Shown: positions 54,318 through 63,395 of the stretch, piece after piece
How the letters are laid out: every line of letters begins with the position of its first letter
How positions within the stretch are numbered: position 1 is the first letter of the stretch
NCBI RefSeq assembly: GCF_017115165.1
Contig: NZ_JABXKF010000110.1
Coordinates: forward strand, 1 to 64,000
DNA from: Nostoc sp. LPT
GTDB taxonomy: Bacteria; Cyanobacteriota; Cyanobacteriia; Cyanobacteriales; Nostocaceae
Direction: 5' to 3'
DNA: 64,000 nt
Notes under the pieces: model-generated
Database searches by the model: none
What the model was told of the DNA's origin: nothing
Seen by the model: the letters and a program-made list of their open reading frames with translations, nothing else
Made by a program: the position numbers and the translations under genes

Positions 54318-54713
54318 TTAAACGCTGTAGTCAGAGCAATTGAGCGCTTCTTTCGTTAGAGCAGTGGTAGGATGTACTGCACACTTTAAAAAATAGTTAT
54401 TGTTGAAAAATTGGCATTTTTCACAGTTATGTTGCTTTAAATGTTTGATGCTTACTATTTCGTCTTTATCTTGTGCCGCATTTTCTGGGGGATCTTCTAG
54501 TGCCTTGCAGACAGATGAAACGAGAAAAACGACAATTGCCCAAACAATCATGAAGGAAATGTGAGCCAAAAACACTGCTACGAAGGGGATGTCTCCGTTA
54601 TGTGGTTTTGTGTCAATATGTGTTGCCTTAGACAGGTTAGCTTCAATCAGGGTAGACTGATGAACACTTTTTTGGGCGGATACATAAAGTCGGAAAAGCT
54701 CCGATGTATGCAT
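54318..54713 (-). CDS. Small membrane protein with C-terminal four-cysteine motif
   Basis: The 131-residue product has one hydrophobic segment (about residues 46-68, VAVFLAHISFMIVWAIVVFLVSS) and a C-terminal domain with cysteines in HNCEKCQFFNNNYFLKC (three Cys) and ALNCSDYS (one Cys). The spacing C-x2-C-x11-C-x15-C would suit a small metal site. The family has no name I can give. It is 38 bp upstream of the broken glycosyltransferase gene and probably co-transcribed. Start ATG 54713. Confidence 0.6.
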   Translation of the reverse strand: MHTSELFRLYVSAQKSVHQSTLIEANLSKATHIDTKPHNGDIPFVAVFLAHISFMIVWAIVVFLVSSVCKALEDPPENAAQDKDEIVSIKHLKQHNCEKCQFFNNNYFLKCAVHPTTALTKEALNCSDYSV

Positions 54714-54772
54714 ATTAAAAACCTTTAGTTAGTCGAACTCAGATTAAATACAGTTAAGGGGGCAGGGGGCTG

Positions 54773-54943
54773 ACAGGTGTAGGTTTTTTATTTGGGCATG
54801 AGTGGGCACTCTCAAACAGAGTTCTAAACGTGGTTCAAATAACGAAATTTCGTTCTTGGGTGGGAAATCAGAAATTAAAATTTGAGTTCTCAACCAACGT
54901 AAAAACCCTATTTCAGCCACATTTTTTAAATACCTACACCTGT
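54773..54943. mobile_element. MITE-like element with 12-bp inverted ends
   Basis: ACAGGTGTAGGT (54773-54784) is inverted exactly as ACCTACACCTGT (54932-54943), with T-rich tracts just inside both ends. The 171-bp element lies within a G-rich GGGGGCAGGGG tract present on both sides, which may be a duplicated target. It holds no gene. Confidence 0.7.
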
Positions 54944-55030
54944 GAGGGGGCAGGGGCAGGAGGCATATTTTCTTTCTCTTGTCAGAAGCTCGAACTTCCC
55001 TCTGCCTTTCTTTAGTCAATGTTCATCTTT

Positions 55031-55399
55031 CTAAGAATATGTTGTGTAATTGAAAGTACTTGATAGTTCTGAGTCATTTGAATTAACAGATTGAGTGTCT
55101 GTTGGTCGAGCTTCCAATAAGCAACTGTTGAGGGAATAATAAACAGAATGGATTTTTTTAAGAGTAACTTTGAGAGCGGGAATCATGATGGGATGGGTTG
55201 CTATTGCTAAAATGTAATCTCCGGCGAAAATACTAGGATTATCTGTTGCAGAAATGACTTGAGTTTCTCTTAAAATTCCGAGAGAAACGCATTGATTCGG
55301 TAACTGTGTATCAGTTAAATGAATGCCGCAGTAAACGCTATTATCTTCGATGACAACACCAAATAGGCTTGGTTCTAAAGCTTTTTTACTTTTTAACAC
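55031..55399 (-). CDS. Stand-alone RCK_C (TrkA-C)-like protein
   Basis: The 122-residue product has a central region (about 15-82) with the RCK_C pattern: GVVIEDNSVYCGIHL, then LPNQCVSLGILRETQVI (a strand followed by R), and PSIFAGDYILAIATHP (GD turn followed by a strand). RCK_C domains regulate K+ and other transporters, often by binding nucleotides or Ca2+. A lone copy would act as a regulator of a separate channel. The kdp operon lies 3-8 kb further on. The tail (about 98-122) is Ser/Asn/Thr-rich. The family call rests on pattern only. Confidence 0.55.
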   Translation of the reverse strand: MLKSKKALEPSLFGVVIEDNSVYCGIHLTDTQLPNQCVSLGILRETQVISATDNPSIFAGDYILAIATHPIMIPALKVTLKKIHSVYYSLNSCLLEARPTDTQSVNSNDSELSSTFNYTTYS

Positions 55400-56098
55400 A
55401 AAATATTTTTATTTAACTCTAATAACATTGTCCAATACTTTAGAGAAATTTGATTTTTCTCGGATATATTTTGAAAATATATGAATTATATAGAGATCAA
55501 GAAAAGATATATTTATTGACTAGTTAAAACGGCATATATTTAGAGATATATTTTTGATATATAGCCCTAATTAATCATTCGATCAAAAGCTTTAACTGCT
55601 AACGATAAAATTTTAGTCTGCGCCTGACACCCACTGACTTAGATGATTTGTAATTTATCATATCAGTGACTTTTGATCTGATGCTTTACAACAAGTATGA
55701 CTCAGGTTTCAAAAAGGCGATCGCTCCATACATATACCTGGTGTTAAAAGCTTGTATAGCAAGGATATCAGCCGTCCATAGGTGTAGTTATACCAAGCAT
55801 TGCCTTGAGGATAGCGATCGCTTATCTCAGTAAAAACAATATCGTATCTAACTCAATAGCACTCAGTACTAATATCTAAAAATACATAAATATACAAGTA
55901 AGGCAAAGTTAAAAAAAATATAGTTCAAGTAGTGACACTTAAGTTCATAAAGATTATAGTAATTAAATTAACTCAGTTTGTCTGTAAGCAGATTCCGAAT
56001 TACTGCTTGTAAAGCCTTTAAAGGCTTGATTATATTGAAAATACAGATTTTAAAATACGTAATAAATTATACTTAAATTTGAAAATCTCGGCTAATTT
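55400..56098. other. AT-rich region with TATATA palindromes between divergent genes
   Basis: ATATATTTT-g-AAAATATAT (55464-55482) is a perfect palindrome, and GATATATTT/TTGATATATA-type words recur up to about 55562. The rest (55570-56098) holds a HIP1-like site and no gene. The region should contain the promoters of the RCK_C-like and RTX genes. Confidence 0.5.
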
Positions 56099-56169
56099 TT
56101 TGTGCCTGAAAGCAGCAATACTGACGGGTTAATATCTCAATTTTCCAAAACAATTAATTTAGGTAGGTA
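56099..56169 (+). promoter_or_regulatory. Leader motif pair shared with the RTX gene at 3816
   Basis: TTTGTGCCTGAAA (56099-56111) and ATTTAGGTAGGTA (56157-56169) occur 58 bp apart, ending 6 bp before the ATG at 56176. The first RTX gene of the window has the same two words 63 bp apart. Confidence 0.5.
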
Positions 56170-56175
56170 GAACTT

Positions 56176-57990
56176 ATGGCAATTTTCAAGGGTACTAACG
56201 CTAATGATGTCCTCAACGGCGGTACAAGCGGTGATATCATTTATGGCTACGAGGGTGATGACTTTCTCAGTGGTGGAGCAGGTAACGACACACTAGATGG
56301 TGGCATTGGTAACGATACATTGAAAGGTGGAGCGGGTAACGATACTTACATCGTTGATAGCATTGACAATGTTGTGAGTGAAGATAACGGCTCCGGTGGC
56401 GATGCGGGTGGTATTGATACAGTTAAGTCTTCTGTTAGTTACACCTTGGGTAGCTATATCGAAAACCTGATCCTAACTGGGACGACACCTATTTTTGGCT
56501 ATGGGAATGGACTAAATAATCTGATTAAAGGCAATATCGCCAACAATACTCTCCTTGGGGGAGATGGTAATGATACCCTCTACGGTCTTAAAGGAGACGA
56601 TATTCTCATTGGGGAAGTTGGAAATGACAAATTGTATGGTGGTGAGGATAATGACACCCTCGCCGACGGGGACGGAAATAACAGCCTATATGGCGATATG
56701 GGTAACGATTACCTCCAAATTGAGGGTTCTGGAAAAAACCTCTTAGACGGTGGCTTTGAAAACGATAAACTCTATGCTATTGGTAGCACCGGGAATAATA
56801 CCCTTCTGGGAGGGAGTGGGAACGATGAGTTAGATGTTTCTCAATCTACCGGGAAAAACTTTTTAGACGGCGGCATCGGAAACGATCTACTTTTTGCTCA
56901 AAGTACTATTGGCGACAATATTCTCAAGGGAGGAAGTGGGAGCGATCGGTTAGATGTTTCTGCTAGCCGAAAAAGTGACGATGCTCGTTTACAAGTTTTT
57001 GGATCTTCTGGGAAAAACCTCTTAGACGGTGGCACTGGAGATGATCAACTTGATGCTCAAAATACCACTGGTAACAATATCCTCAAGGGAGGAACTGGGA
57101 ATGATAATTTAAATATTAACTATTCTTCCGGGAAAAACCTCTTAGACGGTGGCTCTGAGAACGATTCATTTAATGCTGAGTACAGCACTGGTAACAACAT
57201 CTTCAGGGGAGGAACTGGGCGCGATAATTTCCGCCTTGATTATTCTTCTGGGAATAATTTTGTAGACGGCGGCTCTGAGGACGATTTATTTAGTTTTGAC
57301 CAAACCACTGGCAACAATACCCTCAATGGAGGGGATGACAATGACTCCTTCAATTTTTCTGCCCTCTCTACTGCCTCCTCTTCCTTAGTGACTCAAACAG
57401 TAGATGGAGGTGCGGATGACGATTCTTTATCTGTCAATTTCGGTAATTATAATATCGAGGGAATCACCTCGACTTTCAATGCAACCACCAACCAAGGCTT
57501 AATCACGGGTGGGACATATCGAGTTAGCTACAAGAATATTGAACAATTAAAGATAAACGGTACAGCCAACGCTGACACTATTGTGGGCAGTAATGGCGAG
57601 GATTATCTCAATGGGAACGATGGCAACGATCTCCTGATTGGAGGAAAAGGCGATGATAGGCTGCACGGAGGATCTGGCACTGATACCTTTAGCTTTAATA
57701 CATATAAGCAGGGTACTGATATTATTTATGACTTTGAGACGACTGGTGAACTTATTCAGGTATCGGCTGCTGGTTTTGGCGGTGGCTTGGTAGCAGGTAC
57801 ACTTTTGGCTAGTGAGTTTACCATCGGTTCAGGTGCGACAACAGACGCTCAACGATTTATCTACGACAGCAGTACAGGTGGACTTTTCTTTGATAAAGAT
57901 GGTAGCGGTGGTGCGTTTAGTCAAGTAAAATTCGCAGAATTATTAAACGGAGTCTCACTAAGCGAAGCCAATTTCGTTATTGTTGCTTAA
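56176..57990 (+). CDS. RTX (hemolysin-type Ca2+-binding repeat) protein
   Basis: The 604-residue product starts MAIFKGTNANDVLNGG. RTX nonapeptides (GGAGNDTL, GGDGNDTL, GGTGNDNL) run from about residue 10 to 500 in several blocks, interrupted by spacers of about 17 residues of the type SSGKNLLDGG / TTGNNILKGG. The final 100 residues (GTDTFSFNTYKQGTDIIYDF, AAGFGGGLVAGTLL, RFIYDSSTGGLFFDKDGS, VKFAELLNGVSL) closely match the end of the large FG-GAP/RTX protein and are likely the type I secretion signal region. No enzymatic domain is visible. Probably an exported, Ca2+-stabilised surface or matrix protein. No secretion genes are nearby. Confidence 0.88.
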   Translation: MAIFKGTNANDVLNGGTSGDIIYGYEGDDFLSGGAGNDTLDGGIGNDTLKGGAGNDTYIVDSIDNVVSEDNGSGGDAGGIDTVKSSVSYTLGSYIENLILTGTTPIFGYGNGLNNLIKGNIANNTLLGGDGNDTLYGLKGDDILIGEVGNDKLYGGEDNDTLADGDGNNSLYGDMGNDYLQIEGSGKNLLDGGFENDKLYAIGSTGNNTLLGGSGNDELDVSQSTGKNFLDGGIGNDLLFAQSTIGDNILKGGSGSDRLDVSASRKSDDARLQVFGSSGKNLLDGGTGDDQLDAQNTTGNNILKGGTGNDNLNINYSSGKNLLDGGSENDSFNAEYSTGNNIFRGGTGRDNFRLDYSSGNNFVDGGSEDDLFSFDQTTGNNTLNGGDDNDSFNFSALSTASSSLVTQTVDGGADDDSLSVNFGNYNIEGITSTFNATTNQGLITGGTYRVSYKNIEQLKINGTANADTIVGSNGEDYLNGNDGNDLLIGGKGDDRLHGGSGTDTFSFNTYKQGTDIIYDFETTGELIQVSAAGFGGGLVAGTLLASEFTIGSGATTDAQRFIYDSSTGGLFFDKDGSGGAFSQVKFAELLNGVSLSEANFVIVA

Positions 57991-58013
57991 TTAGACATAG
58001 GAGTGAAAATGAA

Positions 58014-58044
58014 TGTAGAGACGTAGCAGTGCTACGTCTCTACA
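58014..58044. repeat. Palindromic extragenic repeat, GTAGAGACG family
   Basis: TGTAGAGACGTAGCA and its exact inverse TGCTACGTCTCTACA are separated by a single G. This perfect 31-bp palindrome lies between the convergent RTX and kdpC genes. It may act as a bidirectional stop, although no T run follows. Confidence 0.9.
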
Positions 58045-58181
58045 AGGATTCTGGATAACGCATATTTAATTTCTGGAGATGTCTATTGTAATATCAAATC
58101 TGGGCATTGCAAATTTAGTGCGATCGCTGTTCTAACGCTGTTCTAAAATTTGACGTTGCTGATTAAATCTATGAATCTGGG

Positions 58182-58212
58182 TGTAGAGACGTTGGATTGC
58201 AACGTCTCTACA
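58182..58212. repeat. Second GTAGAGACG palindrome
   Basis: TGTAGAGACGTTG and CAACGTCTCTACA (13-bp arms) surround GATTG, again 31 bp in total. It starts 12 bp downstream of the kdpC stop codon region. Confidence 0.9.
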
Positions 58213-58224
58213 AAGGTTTTGAAA

Positions 58225-58863
58225 TCACGCTTTAATCTTATCTAGAGCTAAATTCAGCTTTAACACATTAACTCCAGGTTCGCCAAAGATGCCAAGAAAG
58301 CGATTATCGGTGTTTTGAGAAATTAAAGTTTCGAGTTGGTTAGGTTGAACTCCTCGCGTCTTGGCTACTCGTGCAACTTGTGCGATCGCAGCTTCCGGGG
58401 TAATATGCGGGTCAAGGCTAGAACCAGAGGTGTAGACTAAATCGCCAGTCGGCTGCACACCTGCTTTTTGTAGACGATTGAAGTCACCCTCTACCTTTTT
58501 GCTCTTTTCTGGGTCATCTTTACCTTTAATGCGTTCCATTAATGCAGGATTACTGGGAGCCAAGTTACTAGCGCCAGAAACCCCAGTTCTCAAAACTCCT
58601 GCATCGTCCTTTTTGGGATCGGCTGTGCTGTAGCTCGTGGTACTGGGACGGCTGTTAAAATAGCGATCGCTACTAAAAGGTTGACCAATCAAAGCAGAAC
58701 CGACAACCTGACCTGTGCTATTTTTCAGGAGACTGCCGTTTGCTTGAAACGGAAACACAATCTGCCCAATGGCAATCATCGCAAAAGGATAAATAATTGC
58801 TCCAATAACCCAGAGTACTAAGGTAGAACGAACAGCTCTACTAGCTTCACGTGCAAAACTCAT
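58225..58863 (-). CDS. kdpC: K+-transporting ATPase subunit C
   Basis: The product (about 212 residues) starts MSFAREASRAVRSTLVLWV, with one TM helix (about 14-38). Family segments are GQVVGSALIGQPFSSDRYFNSRPS, GASNLAPSNPAL, SGSSLDPHITPEAA (a hallmark segment) and LLGIFGEP-like FLGIFGEPGVNVLKLN at the end. KdpC is a single-pass subunit that assists KdpA/KdpB in high-affinity K+ uptake. Start ATG 58863 shares one base with the kdpG stop (TAATG), so it is translationally coupled, and GGAGA precedes it. A longer upstream reading frame is only the overlap with kdpG. Confidence 0.93.
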   Translation of the reverse strand: MSFAREASRAVRSTLVLWVIGAIIYPFAMIAIGQIVFPFQANGSLLKNSTGQVVGSALIGQPFSSDRYFNSRPSTTSYSTADPKKDDAGVLRTGVSGASNLAPSNPALMERIKGKDDPEKSKKVEGDFNRLQKAGVQPTGDLVYTSGSSLDPHITPEAAIAQVARVAKTRGVQPNQLETLISQNTDNRFLGIFGEPGVNVLKLNLALDKIKA

Positions 58864-59132
58864 TAGAATTTCTCCGGTACAAACATCACAAAAAATAAAT
58901 AGATGGAAAGTCCTAGCGTCGTCAGTCCTAACAATCCCAATCCCCAAGATTGACTGCGGGAAAGTTGTTCGCCAGTAGCGGCATAGACTAGAGGTGCAAC
59001 CACTAGGTTGAAACACATCGCCAAGAATAAATACAGTGGTAGCTTTTGTCTTTGCCATTGACACCAGATTTCAGTTATTTCTTCTAATACTTGGGATGCA
59101 GCGATTGCGCGGCGGATCTGAATAGGTTTCAT
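58863..59132 (-). CDS. kdpG: KdpG, small cyanobacterial Kdp-associated protein
   Basis: The 89-residue product has two TM helices (about 30-50, LPLYLFLAMCFNLVVAPLVY, and 64-84, WGLGLLGLTTLGLSIYLFFV). Its C-terminal end FVMFVPEKF resembles KdpF (which ends near PEKF/PERF), so the second helix may play the KdpF part. In Anabaena the kdp operons are ordered kdpA-kdpB-kdpG-kdpC, and position and size match here. It is 6 bp after kdpB and overlaps kdpC by one base. Confidence 0.8.
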   Translation of the reverse strand: MKPIQIRRAIAASQVLEEITEIWCQWQRQKLPLYLFLAMCFNLVVAPLVYAATGEQLSRSQSWGLGLLGLTTLGLSIYLFFVMFVPEKF

Positions 59133-59138
59133 AGGAAA

Positions 59139-61280
59139 TTAAGACAAAGGTAGGATAATATCTATCAGTTTGATGGCAATGAAAGGAGCAACGATACCGC
59201 CAAGACCAAAGATCAAGATGTTACGACGTAGCAGTTGATCTGCTGTTAAAGGCAAGAACTTCACCCCTCTGAGTGCAAGCGGTATTAGTGCCGGAATAAT
59301 TAAGGCATTGTAAATCAGCGCCGAGACGATCGCAGATTGGGCACTCTTTAATCCCATAATATTAAGTGCGCCGATTCCAGCAGCAGCAAAGATTGTGGGA
59401 ATGATCGCAAAATACTTGGCAATATCGTTAGCGATGGAGAATGTTGTTAATGCTCCACGAGTAATTAGCAACTGTTTACCTATGGTTACTAAGTCAATTA
59501 GCTTCGTGGGGTCTGAATCTAAGTCCACCATGTTAGCAGCTTCTTTGGCAGCTTGCGTCCCCGAATTCATTGCCACACCCACATTTGCTTGAGCCAGAGC
59601 TGGTGCATCGTTCGTACCATCTCCGGTCATTGCCACCAGTTTACCCTCAGATTGTTCCGAGCGAATCACCTCAATTTTGTCTTCTGGAGTCGCTTCGGCA
59701 ATGAAATCATCCACCCCAGCCTCTTCGGCGATTACTGAAGCGGTAATTCGATTGTCACCAGTGAGCATGATAGTCTTAACACCCATGCGGCGGAGTTGGT
59801 CAAACCGTTCCCGCAAACCAGGTTTGACAATATCTTTCAGGTAGATGACACCATAAATTTTGTCATCTTGGCAGACAGCTAAGGGCGTACCGCCTAACCG
59901 GGAAACTCGCTCATAAGCTGCATCTATATCATCAGGAACATCGCCGCCACGGGAACGGACAAATCCTTTAATTGCCTCTACCGCTCCTTTGCGAAATTGT
60001 TTGCCATCGAGTAGATTCGTGCCACTCATCCGGGTTTTGGCGGAAAATTCTACACCTTCGGCTTTATCAATGTTAAAGTCTACCGCAGCCTGGGATTTTT
60101 CTGCTAAAATCACAATCGATTTGCCTTCTGGCGTTTCGTCAAACAAGCTAGCAGCTAGGGAGACTCGCGCCACATCTATTATTGAGTGATTATCCAGGGG
60201 AATAAACTCATCAGCCATCCGATTACCCAAGGTGATCGTGCCTGTCTTATCCAGCACTAGGGTGTTGATGTCACCGCAAGCTTCTACTGCTCGACCAGAG
60301 GTCGCAATCACGTTAAACTGGGCAACCCTATCCATCCCTGCAATACCGATCGCACTGAGTAAACCACCGATAGTTGTGGGAATTAAAGCTACCAGTAGCG
60401 ATATTAAAATAGCAACGCTAGCACCCGCCCGCAAACTGTTTCCCGCCTCAACTCCAAAGGCTATGCTGATAAAGCTGGCGATGTAACCCACGAAGGGAGG
60501 CATTGTCGCTACCACAATCAAGAACACCTGTGTTAATACTGCCAACAATACCGTCAAAGCAATCTCGTTGGGAGTCTTGCTGCGTTCTGCTCCTTCCACT
60601 AAGGCAATCATGCGATCAATAAAGCCTTGTCCGGGATCGGCACTAATGCGAATTGTCAACTCATCGGAGAGTAGGCGTGTACCGCCTGTCACCGAACTGG
60701 CAATATCTGTACCTGGTTGCTTCAGTACCGGGGCAGATTCCCCAGTGATTGCCGACTCATCCACTGAGCCAATGCCTTTAATGACATCCCCATCGGCAGG
60801 AATCATATTATTTGCACTGACTTTTACCAAATCGCCCCGTCGCAGTTCCGTAGAATTGACTTTTACTATCGAACCATCGGGGAGGATTTTATTAGCGATC
60901 GTATCCGATTGCGTTGATCGCAGTGAATCAGCTTGTGCTTTACCGCGTCCTTCAGCTACGGCTTCCGCAAAGTTGGCAAAAATCAGGGTGAAAAAGAGAA
61001 TAAAGGTAATCAACCCATTTAAAAGGCGTTGTTGGTTGATATCTGCCTGGATTGTGCCAAAAAGATTTGGGTTAAGGGTAACAAGCAAGGTGACAATTGT
61101 CCCTACCCAAACAACAAACATCACTGGGTTTCTGATAGTAATTCGCGGATCGAGCTTGAGAAATGACTCACGAATTGCCCTTTGGTAAAGTCCCCGCATA
61201 TCTGTTTTGGGGGTGTGTTTGCGCGAGTCACGAGTTCCAGATGGAATAAGGGGCGAGGGAGAATCAGTAGTAATTGGCAT
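59139..61280 (-). CDS. kdpB: K+-transporting P-type ATPase subunit B
   Basis: The 713-residue P-type ATPase has the expected motifs: TGES region VDESAITGESAPV (near 190), phosphorylation site LVLDKTGTITLGN (Asp near 342), nucleotide-binding KGAVEAIKG, MTGDGTNDAPALAQANVGVAM (near 550), and TM helices before and after. KdpB couples ATP hydrolysis to K+ transfer by KdpA. The first 40 residues (PSPLIPSGTRDSRKHTPKT) are an extra polar leader. No Shine-Dalgarno sequence is visible before ATG 61280, which lies directly next to the repeat-filled kdpA-kdpB gap. Confidence 0.95.
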   Translation of the reverse strand: MPITTDSPSPLIPSGTRDSRKHTPKTDMRGLYQRAIRESFLKLDPRITIRNPVMFVVWVGTIVTLLVTLNPNLFGTIQADINQQRLLNGLITFILFFTLIFANFAEAVAEGRGKAQADSLRSTQSDTIANKILPDGSIVKVNSTELRRGDLVKVSANNMIPADGDVIKGIGSVDESAITGESAPVLKQPGTDIASSVTGGTRLLSDELTIRISADPGQGFIDRMIALVEGAERSKTPNEIALTVLLAVLTQVFLIVVATMPPFVGYIASFISIAFGVEAGNSLRAGASVAILISLLVALIPTTIGGLLSAIGIAGMDRVAQFNVIATSGRAVEACGDINTLVLDKTGTITLGNRMADEFIPLDNHSIIDVARVSLAASLFDETPEGKSIVILAEKSQAAVDFNIDKAEGVEFSAKTRMSGTNLLDGKQFRKGAVEAIKGFVRSRGGDVPDDIDAAYERVSRLGGTPLAVCQDDKIYGVIYLKDIVKPGLRERFDQLRRMGVKTIMLTGDNRITASVIAEEAGVDDFIAEATPEDKIEVIRSEQSEGKLVAMTGDGTNDAPALAQANVGVAMNSGTQAAKEAANMVDLDSDPTKLIDLVTIGKQLLITRGALTTFSIANDIAKYFAIIPTIFAAAGIGALNIMGLKSAQSAIVSALIYNALIIPALIPLALRGVKFLPLTADQLLRRNILIFGLGGIVAPFIAIKLIDIILPLS

Positions 61281-61637
61281 AGATTAAATTTTGGGAATGG
61301 GACATTGGGGATGGGGCATGGGAAGATGAGGTCGATGAATGAAGTTCCGAGGTCGATGAATGGAGTTCCGAGGTCGATGAATGGAGTTCCGAGGTCGATG
61401 AATGGAGTTCCGAGGTCGATGAATGGAGTTCCGAGGTCGATGAATGGAGTTCCGAGGTCGATGAATGGAGTTCCGAGGTCGATGAATGGAGTTCGGAAGT
61501 CGATGAATGAAGTTCCGAGGTCGATGAATGGAGTTCCGAGGTCGATGAATGGAGTTCTAACTCTCCCCTACCCCCCTGCTTCCCTGCTCCCCTGCCCCTC
61601 TGCTCCCCTCATCCCCTCATCCCTCACTCCCCAATTC
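61281..61637 (-). repeat. Repeat-filled kdpA-kdpB spacer with eleven 21-bp tandem repeats
   Basis: Eleven units of exactly 21 bp run from 61328 to 61558, each GAGGTCGATGAATGGAGTTC plus one base, with small variants (GAATGAAG in units 1 and 9, GGAAGT joint near 61495). They are flanked by GGGGATGGGGCATGGG-type sequence (61290-61325) and by CCCCTGCTTCCCTGCTCCCC-type low-complexity sequence (61563-61635). The spacer is very long for genes of one operon. As 21 is a multiple of three, the repeat is open in several frames; that is not evidence of a gene. Confidence 0.92.
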
Positions 61638-63383
61638 CTAGCCGATACCTTTAGCGATAAAGAAAGCTTCACCAATGGGGCCTAATGCTAATACTGGGAA
61701 GAATGTAAGTGCGCCCAGGATTAAAATCACGCCTGCCGTAACACCTGTAAATAGTCCGGTATCGGTTCGCAATGTACCAGTAGTGTAAGGAACAGCTTGC
61801 TTACGAGACATACTATCTGCTAAAAACAGCAAACCGATGATGGGAATATAGCGTCCTGCAATTAAACTGAAACAGGTACTCAAGTTCCACCACAAAGCGG
61901 TTAAAGTTGGTGCTGTACCTGTAGATATTGCCAAAGGTGAAGGTTGTGAATCTCCCAAACCTTCAAACCCAGAACCGTTGTTAGCAGCAGCCGAGGCGTA
62001 TTCATAAATAACCTGAGCAAAGCCGTGGAAGCCGGGATTACTAATTCCTGCTAGTTGATCGGGAAACGCTAGGGCGATACCTGCGGGAATCATAATTGCG
62101 ATCGGGTGAACCAGCAAAATCAAAAAACTAGCAAGTACAACCTCGCGCTTCTCAATCTTGCGTCCGAGAAATTCTGGTGTACGTCCCACCATCAACCCTG
62201 TGGCGAACACAGCCAGAATCAGGTAAGCAAATAGATAAGCGGTTCCTGTACCCTGTCCACCCCAAATAATTTGCAAGAACATATTGGAAAGGGTAATAAA
62301 ACCGCCGTTGGGCATGAAAGAATCGTGTAAACTATTGACTGCACCGCACATAGTACCAGTTGTACTGGTTGCAAATAGTGCAGATTGTGCCCAACCAAAC
62401 CTGACTTCTTTACCCTCTAAATTCGGTTGCTGACTACCCAGCAGTGCATTCACAGCTGGATTGCCGTTGTATTCACCAATAGCAGTAATGATGATAAATA
62501 TTACATAGAGAACGCCCACCATACCGTAGACTAACCAAGCTTGCTTAGTGTTATTTGCAAACAACCCGTAAGTGTAAATTAGGGAAGTCGGAATCGAAAG
62601 CATGGCGACAATCTGAATCAAGTTAGAAAATCCATTGGGATTTTCAAAAGGGTGTGCAGAGTTGATGGCGAAAAAGCCGCCGCCGTTTTCCCCTAATTGC
62701 TTGATAATTTCAAAATGAGCAACAGGGCCACGAGCGATCGCTTGACTGATATTCGGATCTTCCAAGGTGGGGAATACAGCTGCACCCGCCAGTGTTTCGG
62801 GAACGCCAGCTGCCATGAGAGCGATCGCGCCGACAATACAAATAGGCAACAAAATTCGGGTAATCGAGCGAATTAGGTCTACATAAAAGTTGCCTAAGGA
62901 TCTACCCGTCAATCCGCGAATAAAAGCAATCCCCACCGCTAAACCAGTAGCAGCAGAGGTAAACATGTGATAACCAAGTCCCCACATTTGGCTGCCATAG
63001 CTCATGTAGGTTTCACCAGAATAGTGCTGCTGGTTAGTATTAGTAATAAACGAAATAGTCGTATGCAGCACTGTATCCCAGGTTGGGGCATCTATCTTGG
63101 TTGGGTTTAATGGCAGCCATCCTTGATTTATAATAATCAAGAAAATCAGCAACCCCATTGCTACGTTGCTGTATAAAATTGCCCGCCCATACTGCCAGCC
63201 GGTCATATTTTCTTTGGTCTTAACGCCAACCAAAGCATAAAGCACTCGCTCGACCGGATTCAAAATCGGGTCGAGAAAAGTACTTCGCTCTAGATAAACC
63301 CGCGCCATATAGCGCCCAAAAATAGGAGTAATTGCTACTACAATTAGTAGCGTTAATACAATTTGAATCCATCCTTCTAGCAT
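61638..63383 (-). CDS. kdpA: K+-transporting ATPase subunit A
   Basis: The product (about 581 residues) forms the K+-conducting channel-like subunit with 10 TM helices. The four pore-loop signatures are visible: TNTNQQHYSGE, GENGGGFFAINSAHP, TTGTMCGAVNS and ANNGSGFEG. Start ATG 63383 (MLEGWIQIVLTLLIVVA) matches the usual KdpA opening; a TTG at 63395 adds MTNP. It heads the kdp operon. The upstream region (63384-63800) is AT-rich with TATATA words. Confidence 0.95.
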   Translation of the reverse strand: MLEGWIQIVLTLLIVVAITPIFGRYMARVYLERSTFLDPILNPVERVLYALVGVKTKENMTGWQYGRAILYSNVAMGLLIFLIIINQGWLPLNPTKIDAPTWDTVLHTTISFITNTNQQHYSGETYMSYGSQMWGLGYHMFTSAATGLAVGIAFIRGLTGRSLGNFYVDLIRSITRILLPICIVGAIALMAAGVPETLAGAAVFPTLEDPNISQAIARGPVAHFEIIKQLGENGGGFFAINSAHPFENPNGFSNLIQIVAMLSIPTSLIYTYGLFANNTKQAWLVYGMVGVLYVIFIIITAIGEYNGNPAVNALLGSQQPNLEGKEVRFGWAQSALFATSTTGTMCGAVNSLHDSFMPNGGFITLSNMFLQIIWGGQGTGTAYLFAYLILAVFATGLMVGRTPEFLGRKIEKREVVLASFLILLVHPIAIMIPAGIALAFPDQLAGISNPGFHGFAQVIYEYASAAANNGSGFEGLGDSQPSPLAISTGTAPTLTALWWNLSTCFSLIAGRYIPIIGLLFLADSMSRKQAVPYTTGTLRTDTGLFTGVTAGVILILGALTFFPVLALGPIGEAFFIAKGIG

Positions 63384-63395
63384 TGGATTAGTCAA

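Noticed and set aside
54744..55019. 91-codon minus-strand frame
   Set aside because: It spans the MITE and G-rich tracts, with no domain-like sequence.
61182..61685. 167-codon frame with seven-residue RSMNGVP repeats
   Set aside because: It is produced by the 21-bp spacer repeat and overlaps the ends of kdpA and kdpB on the other strand.
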